A stretch of 64,000 bases of DNA from the NCBI RefSeq assembly GCF_003688995.1, contig NZ_PENI01000031.1, forward strand, positions 1-64,000, in the 5' to 3' direction. The position numbers and the translations under genes are program-made. This DNA is from Streptomyces shenzhenensis (GTDB taxonomy: Bacteria > Actinomycetota > Actinomycetes > Streptomycetales > Streptomycetaceae). Every line of letters begins with the position of its first letter. Within the stretch, counting starts at the first letter, position 1. The notes under the pieces are model-generated. The model had not been told where the DNA came from. It was given only the letters and a program-made list of their open reading frames with translations, and searched no databases. Shown piece by piece: positions 1 through 8,616 of this stretch.

Positions 1-1
1 C

Positions 2-265
2 ACCCGGCAGTCGATGAATGTGCTCCTGCAGGCCCTCGAACGCCAGGGACTCGTCATCCGCCCGGCACGGGCACCCGTGGGCAGGGCCCTGCCCACCGAA
101 CTGACCGACCTCGGACGCCGCCAACTCAAGACGGCCAGCGCCGCAGTCCGCCGCGTCGAGCAGAACATGCTGGCCAACCTGGATGCCAGCGAACAAAACC
201 AGATGCGGCGCCTGCTCACCACGTGCATCGCCTCACTGACCGAACCACCCACACCGGCGACGTAA
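2..265 (+). CDS. MarR-family transcriptional regulator, C-terminal part (cut by window edge)
   Basis: The reading frame is open to the left edge, so the true start lies outside the window. The visible residues begin TRQSMNVLLQALERQGLV, which matches the end of the MarR recognition helix. They continue with the wing (RALPTELTDLGRRQL) and the C-terminal dimerisation helices. MarR proteins are dimeric winged-helix repressors, often of drug or aromatic-acid response genes. The target cannot be told here because the upstream neighbours are missing. The frame ends normally with TAA. Confidence 0.75.
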   Translation, partial: TRQSMNVLLQALERQGLVIRPARAPVGRALPTELTDLGRRQLKTASAAVRRVEQNMLANLDASEQNQMRRLLTTCIASLTEPPTPAT

Positions 266-1023
266 CTGCTCCGGAACGTACGACTTTGCAGTGTCCCTGC
301 GGAAGCGGCCCTGACGTTCCGTCTGGAAGTCGCCCTCGCCCTGGGAGCGGCCACGGGCTGGCGGCCCCGCCGACTGCAACGGTCTCACCCTCGTCGGCCT
401 GCGGATCCGCAGCGTCCTGACCACCGCCCGCGCCTTGGTCATCGCCGATGTGCTGCACGAGGAGGTGGCCACCGCAGGTCCCGGCGGAGCTGAGCGTGTC
501 GTGGCTGTCGGGAAGCTGACCGGTCCCGTCGCCCGATCCGTCTCGGGCTGATCGCCGATCTCCTGCCAATCCTCCTGCCGCTGAACGTGACACCGCCCCA
601 GCTCACCCTCGAATCGGTCGAGGCAGAGCAGATGCTCATCGTCAGCCCGCTGGCAGACGTGTCAAATCCGCACATCGGGTCCCTGACCCTGGTCCCCTGT
701 CGCAAGGGTGCAAGCGTTCAACACGTTCACGTTTCTCGGGCCGCTATCGTCTTCCGCTGCCGTCGTGTACGAGGTTCCTTTGAGGTGATGGCGGCGGCGC
801 TGTCCTGCTGCGTGAGGAGCTGGTCAGCGAGCCGGGCGTGATGTGTGCGACTGACCTGGGCAGTGACGGCTGGGGCAGTGACCTGATCGCCATCGCTGGG
901 GGGCGGTGGCTCTGAACTGGCCCGATGTGCTGCCCGTTCAACACGACGTGGGGCACGTGCATACATCCGCGGCGTCCTGACGCCGATCGACGAGACAGTA
1001 CCTGATCGAAGGGGTGTGCAGTC
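266..1023. other. 758-base stretch without a convincing gene
   Basis: Only short open frames occur. One forward frame around 380-550 reads plausibly (GLTLVGLRIRSVLTTARALV...) and another sits at 587-841. Neither has a clear ribosome binding site, a family motif or a full domain. The stretch may hold decayed coding sequence. The last 20 bases contain the GAAGGGG ribosome binding site of the acyl carrier protein gene that follows. Confidence 0.4.
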
Positions 1024-1290
1024 ATGGCGGCTTCCCACGAGTTTCTCGTGACCCTGCTTACCGACAAGTTCGAGGTCTCCCGCCCGGACATCAGGCCCGA
1101 TGCCACGCTGGCCGAGCTCGGGCTTGACTCGCTTGACGCAGCGGAGCTGCAGCTCACCCTCCAGGAGGAGTGGAGTGCCAACGACCTCAAGGGTGAGATC
1201 ACCGACAAGACAACGGTCCAGCAGGCAGCGGCCGTTGCCAGGGCGTGGAGGGCCGGCCGAGACGTGAGCACAGCGGAAGATGTGCTGTGA
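1024..1290 (+). CDS. acyl carrier protein
   Basis: An 88-residue protein of normal ACP length with the phosphopantetheine attachment motif LAELGLDSLDAAEL. Ser36 is the expected prosthetic-group site. ACPs carry growing acyl chains as thioesters for fatty-acid or polyketide enzymes in the cytosol. The ATG is preceded by GAAGGGG at good spacing. The stop codon overlaps a GTG that opens a decayed ketosynthase frame (GTGA overlap), so the gene was once part of an ACP-ketosynthase operon. A convergent double-hotdog protein lies just downstream. Being outside any intact synthase set, it may now be an orphan. Confidence 0.85.
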   Translation: MAASHEFLVTLLTDKFEVSRPDIRPDATLAELGLDSLDAAELQLTLQEEWSANDLKGEITDKTTVQQAAAVARAWRAGRDVSTAEDVL

Positions 1291-1484
1291 CGGCTCCCCC
1301 CGATATCGCTGTGGGCGGGGTCGCCCTGCAAGTGCAGGCACGCGGACCGGTCCTCGCCACTGCCACCGCCTGCGCCTCCGCGATCGGCCATGCCAGGGAG
1401 GCGCAGTCCTGGGTGGCAAGGGTGGCTGCAAGACCGACTGCGGGATCGCCGCCGGCAACTTGTCCTGTAGCGGCGGCCCGCTGA
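1287..1484 (+). pseudogene. beta-ketoacyl synthase remnant (internal deletion)
   Basis: The frame starts with a GTG overlapping the ACP stop and reads MTAPPDIAVGGVALQV, a typical ketosynthase N-terminus. It then jumps directly to GPVLATATACASAIGHAREA, which resembles the active-site region around the catalytic Cys (TACAS). A full ketosynthase is about 400 residues, and here fewer than 50 remain. After that the frame loses similarity. This looks like a large in-frame deletion that fused the N-terminus to the nucleophile region and removed most of the enzyme. The assignment rests on the motif and on the ACP neighbour. Confidence 0.5.
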
Positions 1485-1560
1485 AGGTCGGTGAGAGCCA
1501 CACGATCACCTGGCGCCGAAGTGCACGAGGGGACGCTTTTCCGCGTCCTGATCGTGAGCG

Positions 1561-2505
1561 CTACTCATCCCCGCTGATGAGCTGGATGCGCATGTCCAAC
1601 GTGGAGATGACGTCGGCTCCGATGCGCACTGTGGCCTGCAAGATGTGGTTCTGGTGGATAGGGGCAGGGACGAGTTCCACTGAAACGTCCATGGTCTTTC
1701 CGACCCAGGCCAGTTCCCTGGCCCCGAACTGATACGTGGTCGGAGTCCAGCGGGCCGAAGGATTGTTCTTGGCGAGAAACTCGTCGAACACGCTGGTCAT
1801 GGCGGTGCCGATGATGGAGGCGGGCAGCGCCGGATAGCCGTCGAAGTGGCCGGGGCACAGATCGGGGGTGACGGTCAGGCTGGCAGAGACCGACTCGTCA
1901 TCGACGGTGATGCGGTCGAACGGCAGACGGCGCCTGTACGGGTTGTCCGAGGTCTGCCCGGTAGCGGCTGCGTGCGTGCTGAACAGACGGGCGAAGATCC
2001 GTTCCGGGATCACCTCGTACCTGACGGTCATTCGGATCTCAGGGGTGCCGTCGGGCCCGAGGATGACGGCACGAGCCGTCGCGTGGCGATGGCGGCGGTC
2101 GTCGAACGCTGCTTTCGCCCGGCATTCCAGTGCGGCTGGAGTCGGTTCCCGGCGCGCGGGAGCCAGCCATTCGCCGTGCACGGTGCGTGCCAGGTAGTAG
2201 TGCCGTCCGGGGTTGGGATTGAGGCTGGATGCTGCGCAGAGGCCGAGAATGGCCATATGGCGGCCGGCCTCGGCGAAGCTGATGTTCGAGGCTTGACGCC
2301 CGACGTCGGACTCACGGTAGACGCTCGCCGTAGCAATGCCGGGGAGGATCTGCCGCACGTTGCGGAGTGCGAAGTAAGGCGGGGTGACACACACACGCCC
2401 GGAAACATCGAGAGGGACGGAGTGCGGAGGTATGGAGAGACTGGGCTCACCTGCGTCCCAGAGGTCGTCAGCCTGCTTGATTCCCCGATTGGGAAGAATC
2501 GCCAT
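1561..2505 (-). CDS. double-hotdog-fold protein (AfsA/FabA-like)
   Basis: I chose the ATG at 2505 because a GAGGAAA ribosome binding site precedes it; longer in-frame starts lack one. The 314-residue protein has two hotdog-like halves. The first contains NISFAEAGRHMAILG followed by GRHYYLARTVHGEWLA. The second contains GHFDGYPALPASIIGTAM, similar to the central helix of FabA/FabZ dehydratases and of A-factor synthase-like proteins. Such proteins act on ACP- or CoA-bound acyl chains. The nearby ACP (convergent) fits an acyl-modifying role. Whether it is a dehydratase, a thioesterase or a butyrolactone synthase cannot be decided. Confidence 0.55.
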   Translation of the reverse strand: MAILPNRGIKQADDLWDAGEPSLSIPPHSVPLDVSGRVCVTPPYFALRNVRQILPGIATASVYRESDVGRQASNISFAEAGRHMAILGLCAASSLNPNPGRHYYLARTVHGEWLAPARREPTPAALECRAKAAFDDRRHRHATARAVILGPDGTPEIRMTVRYEVIPERIFARLFSTHAAATGQTSDNPYRRRLPFDRITVDDESVSASLTVTPDLCPGHFDGYPALPASIIGTAMTSVFDEFLAKNNPSARWTPTTYQFGARELAWVGKTMDVSVELVPAPIHQNHILQATVRIGADVISTLDMRIQLISGDE

Positions 2506-2832
2506 GGTCCGGGTTTCCTCGTCTGCCGACGTCTTGACTCGTGCAGTAACCATGACGCCATCGCTCAGGGGCCCGGAACAAGGATCTACCAGCGAGGATG
2601 CGTGAACGCGTTGATCGATTGTGCCCTTGTGAAGACGATGCCTGAGGCCGCACATGGGAAACCGCCCCTGCCGCCGGCGCGTCCCGGGCCGTACCGGCTC
2701 TGCTGAAGCACGACGTCCCGCTGCGCCCCGCCGGTCCTGTCCGGGCCGCCCAGGCGGAAATGATCCTCAAAGCGCCCCTGTCACTCGGGCAAAGGCCGGT
2801 AGGCGAGACGTTCTTCATGACGAGGGTGGAGG

Positions 2833-3780
2833 TCAAGCGCTGGTTTCCGGGTGGGCGGGCAAGCAGTTGGTCGCAGAGCTGCTGACCGCTCGGTGGAGTG
2901 CGTCGCGGCAGGCCAGAACGGCGGGATGCCGGCTGGCCCCGCGGCGTACGACCGTGAAGACCCGGCGTTTGCGCTGGCCACGGGGCAGTTGCCGAAGGGG
3001 GACGGTCGGCGGCTGTCCGCTCCGGACCAGGTCGGGCAGGAACGCGGCGGCGTGACCCTGCTCGACGAGCCGGAGGTGCAGCACGAGGTCGGTGGTCTCG
3101 AACCGTACGTCCGGTTCGAAGCCGGCGTTGCGGCACATCGTCATGGCCCAGCATCGGGCGGCCGTGCCGTCGGGTTCCATCACCCAGGGGTGATGGGCGA
3201 GGGAGCGCAGCACCGTCATCGGGCCGCTGCCGTCCGTGCTGCTGGTGGGCTCGGGCAGGGCGAGGCGGAGAGGGTCGTTCAGCAGGTCCTCCTGTTCGAG
3301 TTCGGCGGAACGTGGATTGGGGTTGCCGGGATACTCCTCGGCGAGGACCAGGTCGAAGTCGCGGGCCAGCAGGGCGGGCAGGGATTTCTCCGGTTCCAGC
3401 TGCGTGACGTGGACGCGCAGGAGAGGGTGCCGGTCGCGGAGCAGACCGAGTGCGGTGGGAATCAGGGCCAGGGCGGCGGTCTGGAACGAGGCGATGCGCA
3501 GGGTGCCGGTCAGTTCGGTGAGGGACGTGGCGATGTCGGCCTCGGCGCGCTCCAGGCGTTCCAGGACCGCTTCGGTGTGGGCGACGAGGATTTCGGCCTG
3601 TTCGGTCAGCCGGACCCGCCGCCCGACCGGCTCCAGTAGCGGCACACCTACCTCTGCTTCCAGCTGGGACAGCTGTTGGGAGACAGAGGAGGGGGCGTAC
3701 GACAGGGCGGCGGCGACGGCCGCGAGCGTGCCGCGGTGCTTGAGCTCGCGCAGCAGGCGCAGCCGGTGCAGGTCGAACAT
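2833..3780 (-). CDS. LysR-family transcriptional regulator
   Basis: The start is the ATG at 3780, ten bases after GAGGAGA; the GTG at 3789 lies too close to that site. The N-terminal winged helix (residues 1-60, LRELKHRGTLAAVAAALSY then SSVSQQLSQLEAEVG) is typical of LysR. It is followed by a LysR substrate-binding domain (TGTLRIASFQTAALALIP through the C-terminus). It is transcribed away from the diaminopropionate ammonia-lyase gene across a 110-base gap with an 8+8 inverted repeat, the classic arrangement for a LysR activator of the divergent gene. The coinducer may be the lyase substrate or a related amino acid (inference). Confidence 0.85.
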   Translation of the reverse strand: MFDLHRLRLLRELKHRGTLAAVAAALSYAPSSVSQQLSQLEAEVGVPLLEPVGRRVRLTEQAEILVAHTEAVLERLERAEADIATSLTELTGTLRIASFQTAALALIPTALGLLRDRHPLLRVHVTQLEPEKSLPALLARDFDLVLAEEYPGNPNPRSAELEQEDLLNDPLRLALPEPTSSTDGSGPMTVLRSLAHHPWVMEPDGTAARCWAMTMCRNAGFEPDVRFETTDLVLHLRLVEQGHAAAFLPDLVRSGQPPTVPLRQLPRGQRKRRVFTVVRRGASRHPAVLACRDALHRAVSSSATNCLPAHPETSA

Positions 3781-3822
3781 CGCCAACACGTCTCCTCGTG
3801 ACCGTGGACCTCAATGGTTGGA

Positions 3823-3848
3823 GTTTTCGATGAGTATGATTCGAAAAC
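3823..3848. promoter_or_regulatory. putative LysR operator (GTTTTCGA-N10-TCGAAAAC)
   Basis: A perfect 8-base inverted repeat with a 10-base spacer sits midway between the divergent LysR start (3780) and the lyase start (3891). LysR boxes are usually T-N11-A type dyads, and the AT-rich arms stand out from the GC-rich background. Likely binding site for the adjacent regulator. Confidence 0.5.
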
Positions 3849-3890
3849 ATTCGCTGGACCGATTGTGGCAGTGCAGCGGACCCTAGGGGT

Positions 3891-5012
3891 GTGTCTGACA
3901 ACGCTTCCTCTCCCCGCGCCCTGCAGTGGCTTGCCCGGTCCGGCGCCCGCGCCTGGCGGTGTGCACCCGCACCCGACGAGACACGTGCCTTTCACCGCAC
4001 GCTGCCCGACTACGCGCCCACCCCGCTGTCCGATCTCCCCTCACTCGCAAAAGAGCTCGGGGTCGGCCGGGTCTTCGTCAAGGACGAGTCGAACCGTCTG
4101 GGACTGCCGGCGTTCAAGGCGCTGGGCGCGTCCTGGGCCGTCCATCGCACCCTTGCCGAGCGGGCCGCGAACGGTGAAGGGCTCGGCCCGGTGACCTTGG
4201 TGACCGCCACCGACGGCAACCACGGCCGTGCGGTGGCCCGTACGGCACGCCGGCTCGGGCAGTACGCCCACGTCTTCGTCCCGCAGGGCGTGCATCCCGG
4301 GGCCGCGGCCGCGATCGTCGCCGAAGAGGCGAAGGTGACCGAGGTCGCGGGGGACTACGACGAGGCCGTCCGGCTGGCGGCCGAGGCGGCCGAAGGGCCG
4401 GACGCGGTCCTGGTCCAGGACACCGCATGGTTGGGTTACGAACGGATCCCGGGCTGGATAGTCGAGGGGTATTCCACTCTCTGTGCCGAGATCGACGAGC
4501 AGTTGACGGCGGCAGGAGCCGTCGGGGGCCCCGACCTGGTCGCCGTGCCCGTCGGCGTGGGATCACTGGCTCAGGCCGTGGTCACCCACTACCGCAGCCG
4601 CCCGGCCGGGCAAGCCCCGGCGCTGCTGTCCGTGGAGCCGGACGCCGCGGCCTGCGTGCTGGAAAGTCTCACCCGCGGTGGGCCCGTCAGCGTCACCACC
4701 GGCGCCACCACCATGGCCGGACTGAACTGCGGCACCCCGTCGAGTATTGCCTGGCCCTACCTGTACGGCGGGCTGGATGCCGCGGTCGCCATTGCGGACA
4801 ACGACAGCGCCCGCGCGGCCGCCGACCTCGCCGGCCTCGGTCTCGCCTCGGGCCCCTGCGGGGCCGCGCCGCTCGCCGGAATCCGGGCCGCGCTCACCGG
4901 CGTGGGTGCCGAGGAGCGCAGGACGGCACTGGGACTCGGCCCGGACTCGGTGGTCGTCCTGCTGAGCACCGAAGGCACGGCTGCCAACCCGTACTCCACC
5001 ACCGCCCATTGA
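3891..5012 (+). CDS. dpaL: diaminopropionate ammonia-lyase (PLP-dependent)
   Basis: A 373-residue fold-type II PLP enzyme. The motif KDESNRLGLPAFKALGAS places the Schiff-base lysine at Lys76, and ATDGNHGRAVA provides the Asn-containing cofactor loop. PVGVGSLAQ is a probable phosphate-binding loop. This family converts 2,3-diaminopropionate to pyruvate and two ammonia. It starts at a GTG with only a weak ribosome binding site. It lies 111 bases ahead of an M20 amidohydrolase and divergent from a LysR gene, suggesting joint catabolism of an amino-acid amide or ureido compound. Other threonine-dehydratase-like substrates are possible. Confidence 0.8.
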   Translation: MSDNASSPRALQWLARSGARAWRCAPAPDETRAFHRTLPDYAPTPLSDLPSLAKELGVGRVFVKDESNRLGLPAFKALGASWAVHRTLAERAANGEGLGPVTLVTATDGNHGRAVARTARRLGQYAHVFVPQGVHPGAAAAIVAEEAKVTEVAGDYDEAVRLAAEAAEGPDAVLVQDTAWLGYERIPGWIVEGYSTLCAEIDEQLTAAGAVGGPDLVAVPVGVGSLAQAVVTHYRSRPAGQAPALLSVEPDAAACVLESLTRGGPVSVTTGATTMAGLNCGTPSSIAWPYLYGGLDAAVAIADNDSARAAADLAGLGLASGPCGAAPLAGIRAALTGVGAEERRTALGLGPDSVVVLLSTEGTAANPYSTTAH

Positions 5013-5123
5013 ACGCACAACACCCCCTGAGTCGAGAATGGCCGGACTCTCGGCCGTGCTGGCCGCATCGCCTTCACCACCGCCACCCACCCCACCGTTT
5101 CCGACACTTCCGGGAGACAGATC

Positions 5124-6398
5124 ATGACGAGCTCCGCCCCCGACCCCGTCGAGGTCAACGGCGACCGCCTGTGGCAGTCCCTGATGGGCCTCGCAGAGAT
5201 CGGCGCGTACGACGACGAGCGCACCGGTCTGCGCGGCGTCGACCGTCTCGCTCTGACCGATGCCGACGCGGCCGGACGCCGCCAGGTCATCGCCTGGATG
5301 GAGGACGCCGGACTGGCGGTCCGCATCGACCGGATGGGCAACATCTACGGTCGCCGCGAAGGCACCGACCCCACTGCCGCACCGGTCCTGACCGGCTCGC
5401 ACATCGACAGCGTCGCCACCGCCGGCGCGTTCGACGGCTGCCTCGGCGTACTCGGCGGCATCGAGGTCGTACGTACCCTGAACGAGCGCGGCATCCGCAC
5501 CCGCCGGCCGATCGAGGTGGGCATCTTCGCGGAGGAGGAAGGCGTCCGCTTCGGCACCGACATGCTCGGCAGCGCCGTCGCGGCAGGCCGCCTGCCCCTG
5601 GACTACGCCCACGCGCTGACCGACCGCAAGGGACTCACCCTCGGCGGCGAACTCACCCGCACCGGCTTCGACGGCCCCACCGACGTCCGCCTCGACCCGC
5701 CACACGCCTACGTCGAGTGCCACATCGAACAGGGCCCCGTCCTCGCCGAGAGCGACGTCCCTGTTGGTGTCGTCACCGGCGTACAGGGCATCTCCTGGCA
5801 GGAGATCACCATTCACGGTCGCGCCGCCCACGCCGGCACCACGCCCACCCACCTGCGCGCCGATGCCGGCCTCGCCGCCGCGCAGATCATCGTCCACCTG
5901 CGGGAGCTGGTCGATTCCGGTGAGTACGGTGACCTGCGCGCCACCGTCGGCCATCTGATCGTCTACCCGGACCTGACCAACATCGTCCCGGCCCGCGCCG
6001 AGCTGACCGTCGATCTGCGCAATCCCGATGATGCGCAGATGACGCGGGCAGAGGAGGCGCTGGCCGCCTTCCTGCGTGACCTGGAGAACAGCCGGCCGGG
6101 ACTGACGCTGACCACCCGGCGGATGGCCAAGACTCCGTACGTCCCCTTCGACGAGGGCGTGCAGAAGACCATCGCGCAGGCCGCCGACGACCACGGCCTG
6201 GAACACATCTCGCTGCTCTCCGGCGCCGGTCACGACGCCCAGGAGATCGCCGCGCTCTGCCCCACGGCCATGATCTTCGTACGCGGTGAGTACGACGGCA
6301 TCAGCCACAACCCCCGCGAGTACTCCACACCCGAGGCGTGCGCCCGTGGCGTCAGCGTTCTGGCCACCACTCTGCTGCGTCTGGCCGATCAGGACTGA
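5124..6398 (+). CDS. M20-family Zn amidohydrolase (N-carbamoyl-amino-acid hydrolase / allantoate amidohydrolase type)
   Basis: 424 residues, the normal length of hydantoinase/carbamoylase-family dinuclear zinc enzymes. Metal-ligand motifs are in order: GSHIDSV (His93), FDGCLG (Asp104), AEEEGVRF (Glu137-139), VECHIEQGP and the C-terminal GISHNPREY. The central dimerisation domain contains GRAAHAGTTPTHLRADA. A good GGGAGA ribosome binding site precedes the ATG. The enzyme cleaves an N-carbamoyl or related amide bond in the cytosol. It is downstream of the ammonia-lyase, so it may free the amino acid the lyase breaks down. Exact substrate unknown. Confidence 0.8.
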   Translation: MTSSAPDPVEVNGDRLWQSLMGLAEIGAYDDERTGLRGVDRLALTDADAAGRRQVIAWMEDAGLAVRIDRMGNIYGRREGTDPTAAPVLTGSHIDSVATAGAFDGCLGVLGGIEVVRTLNERGIRTRRPIEVGIFAEEEGVRFGTDMLGSAVAAGRLPLDYAHALTDRKGLTLGGELTRTGFDGPTDVRLDPPHAYVECHIEQGPVLAESDVPVGVVTGVQGISWQEITIHGRAAHAGTTPTHLRADAGLAAAQIIVHLRELVDSGEYGDLRATVGHLIVYPDLTNIVPARAELTVDLRNPDDAQMTRAEEALAAFLRDLENSRPGLTLTTRRMAKTPYVPFDEGVQKTIAQAADDHGLEHISLLSGAGHDAQEIAALCPTAMIFVRGEYDGISHNPREYSTPEACARGVSVLATTLLRLADQD

Positions 6399-6414
6399 CC
6401 GTACCCGCTCGACC

Positions 6415-6577
6415 CGGCCCCGGCGCCGGCCCGACGCACTGCTCGCCGACCGCGGCTACGGCCCCGACACGTACCGGCGCCTGGTGTGGCAGCGCGGCAT
6501 CCGCCCCGTGCACGAAGCGAGGCGAGCCACACGGCTCCGGCCTGGGCATCTTGCCGTATGTCGGCGAGCGAACGATT
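6415..6577 (+). pseudogene. IS5-family transposase fragment
   Basis: One frame reads RRRPDALLADRGYGPDTY then RRLVWQRGIRPVHEARR, the DDE-transposase segment around the second Asp of IS5-type elements. The next frame continues with HGSGLGILPYVGERTI, matching the conserved glycine-rich piece and the WVVERT-like motif. A frameshift separates them and the ends are missing. It abuts the 3' ends of the M20 and reductase genes, so it marks an old insertion between them. Confidence 0.65.
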
Positions 6578-6580
6578 GTC

Positions 6581-7144
6581 TTAGCGCGTCACGCGGTAGC
6601 GGAGGTAGACGACTTTTGAGCTGAAGGTGCGGGTCTCGACGAGTTCGAGATCAACTCGGCGCTCGCGCCGGGGAAAGAACGGAATGCCACCGCCGAGCAG
6701 CACCGGATAGACCCTGGCCCGATACTCGTCGATCAGACCCAGCGCGGCCGCCTCGGCGGCGAGAGTCGCGCCCCCGATCGCGATGTTGCCTTCTCCTGGC
6801 TCGGCTCGCAACTGCTCGATCTCCTCCGCCAGGCCGCCGGAGGCCAGGCGGGCATTGCCCTGCACCGCCGGCAGCGTGTTGGAGAACACCACCTTTGGGA
6901 GCGGATTCCAGATCGCGATCCACTCGAGCTGTGAGTCGTCGAGCGAGAGATCCTGCTCGGCGGTCTCCCAGTACAGCATCGTCTCGTACAGCCGTCGTCC
7001 CAACAGGTGGACGCCGACCTCTCGGATCTCGTCGATCCAGGAGCGAAAGATCTCCTCGTCGGGCGGCGTCCAGTTCAAGCCGCCGTCCGGCCCGACGATG
7101 TAGCCGTCGAGCGAGACGTTCATCGAATAGGTCACGCTGCGCAT
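6581..7144 (-). CDS. RibD C-terminal / dihydrofolate-reductase-like protein
   Basis: 187 residues with the family layout: N-terminal strand RSVTYSMNVSLDGYI, then LLGRRLYETMLYW, PKVVFSNTLP, and the nucleotide-binding NIAIGGATLAAEAAALGLIDE followed by PVLLGGGIPFF. These small NADPH-dependent reductases are very common in actinomycetes and most have unknown substrates. The start is supported by GAGGAGGG seven bases upstream. It stands alone, convergent with the transposase scar. Confidence 0.8.
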   Translation of the reverse strand: MRSVTYSMNVSLDGYIVGPDGGLNWTPPDEEIFRSWIDEIREVGVHLLGRRLYETMLYWETAEQDLSLDDSQLEWIAIWNPLPKVVFSNTLPAVQGNARLASGGLAEEIEQLRAEPGEGNIAIGGATLAAEAAALGLIDEYRARVYPVLLGGGIPFFPRRERRVDLELVETRTFSSKVVYLRYRVTR

Positions 7145-7526
7145 CAGAAGCCCTCCTCGGTAACGGGTTCGACAGTACGACTGCCGGACGCCACAGGACT
7201 CATCGCCGCTCGTGGGATCACCTGAGCTGATCAGGGCGGTTCCTTCGACGCGTCGACCGACGCCGTGGTGAACATCGGCACGTCGACCGCCGGTCGGACT
7301 CCTTGGTCCTCAGGCGAGTGGCTTCGTGGCATGCGGCCACGGAGCCTCCGTAAAAACCTGTTGGCGGACCACGGCGACCACTGTTACTTTTCCGGAGGCC
7401 GTGCGAGCGAATGAGGAGGTGGTACCCGTGAACGCAGTATCGACATGGGTGCTCCCCTCCGGGGTCACGGTCGGGCGGTAGGTCGTCCGGGAGCGCCGTA
7501 CAAGCGCACTCCCGAAGGGCACGACC
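7145..7526. other. 382-base intergenic region with a possible 17-codon leader ORF
   Basis: No full gene is visible. At 7428-7481 a GTG follows a strong GAGGAGG ribosome binding site and opens a 17-codon frame (MNAVSTWVLPSGVTVGR) that ends about 45 bases before the hydrolase start. It could be a leader peptide or the scar of a lost gene. The upstream part carries nothing recognisable. Confidence 0.25.
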
Positions 7527-8249
7527 ATGCAATTCACTTCTGAACAGCGCCTCGACGACGGCGTCCTCGAGCGCGAATTCACCCTCGGCGAGATCCCCGG
7601 CATCCTGTGGACGTCTGGCTCCGCACCGGCCCCGCTGATCCTGATCGGCCACAACGGCGGCTTGCACAAGCGGGAATCGCGGCTGGTGGCCAGGGCCCGG
7701 CACTCCGCGGCGGAGTACGGCTACGCGGTCGCGGCCGTCGACGCCCCCGGGCACGGTGACCGACCCCGTTCCGCCGTCGATGAGCAGGCTCGCGCCGACC
7801 TCCGCCGGGCGATGGCGGCCGGCGAGCCGGTCGACGAGATCTTCGAGTCCTTCGTCGCCCCGCTGGTCGAAAAGGCGGTCCCGGAATGGCGGACCACCCT
7901 GGACGCCCTCCTTTCGCTGCCCGAGATCGGCGGCCCGGTCGGGTACTCGGGGATGACCGCCATCGGCATTCGACTGGCGGTGGTCGAGCCGCGCATCGCG
8001 GCCGCTGGTTTCTTCGCCGGGGGTTTCGTGCCCCGCGCCCAGCGCGAGGAGGCCCGGCAGGTCACCATTCCCCTGCAGTTCTTGCTGCAGTGGGACGACG
8101 AAGGGAACGACCGGCAGCTGGCCCTGGACCTGTTCGACGCCTTCGGCACCAAGGAGAAGACGCTGCACGCCGATATGGGCGGGCACGCCGGCACCCCGTG
8201 GTTCGAGGTGGACGACGGGGACCGGTTCTTCGCCCGGCACCTGAAGTGA
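7527..8249 (+). CDS. alpha/beta hydrolase, probable esterase or peptidase
   Basis: 240 residues. PLILIGHNGGLHK provides the oxyanion strand, VAAVDAPGHGDRPRS follows, and VGYSGMTAIG carries the nucleophile Ser in the elbow. A C-terminal GGHAGTPWFE supplies the likely catalytic His. LQFLLQWDDEGNDR carries the acid. Its size and the ...GGHAG ending are typical of Streptomyces dienelactone-hydrolase-like or prolyl-oligopeptidase-like proteins. GAAGGGC precedes the ATG. Substrate unknown; no operon partner. Confidence 0.7.
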   Translation: MQFTSEQRLDDGVLEREFTLGEIPGILWTSGSAPAPLILIGHNGGLHKRESRLVARARHSAAEYGYAVAAVDAPGHGDRPRSAVDEQARADLRRAMAAGEPVDEIFESFVAPLVEKAVPEWRTTLDALLSLPEIGGPVGYSGMTAIGIRLAVVEPRIAAAGFFAGGFVPRAQREEARQVTIPLQFLLQWDDEGNDRQLALDLFDAFGTKEKTLHADMGGHAGTPWFEVDDGDRFFARHLK

Positions 8250-8259
8250 GGCCGGGCCG

Positions 8260-8375
8260 TCAGGCCGGCAGCAGACGGTAGGCGCTGTCGGTCAGGATGC
8301 CGCTCATCGAGGACGGGTCCCGGCCCTCCTCGATGGCGGTGGCCCAGCAGATGCACAACCGCCCCGATCGCGGCG
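8260..8375 (-). pseudogene. C-terminal fragment of a regulator-like protein
   Basis: A minus-strand frame reads ...ICWATAIEEGRDPSSMSG then ILTDSAYRLLPA and stops. This style of ending is seen in TetR-family ligand domains. No start, DNA-binding domain or ribosome binding site is present and upstream similarity is lost, so it is at best a remnant. The identification is weak. Confidence 0.25.
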
Positions 8376-8616
8376 GTACCGGCCATCGGCGGTACCGGCC
8401 GGTCGGGGCGGCGCTCGGCGACCAGCGTTTCCGTCAGCCGGGCTCACGCCGTGAGGCACACGGAGACCCGCTGAGACGCCGCCTGTACGACCGTCAGGCC
8501 CGTCACCCGCCGGTTGCTGAACGCCGGTTGCTGAAGATCACCGCACGAGTCGCGTTCCCCACCACCCGACCATGAACAACCGCCAAGGGATCGACCCCCA
8601 ACCATGCACGAGTTCG

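Noticed and set aside
4563..6308. A 581-codon minus-strand open frame
   Set aside because: It runs antisense to the lyase tail and the M20 amidohydrolase, is Gly/Val/Asp-rich and has no motif. Shadow of real genes.
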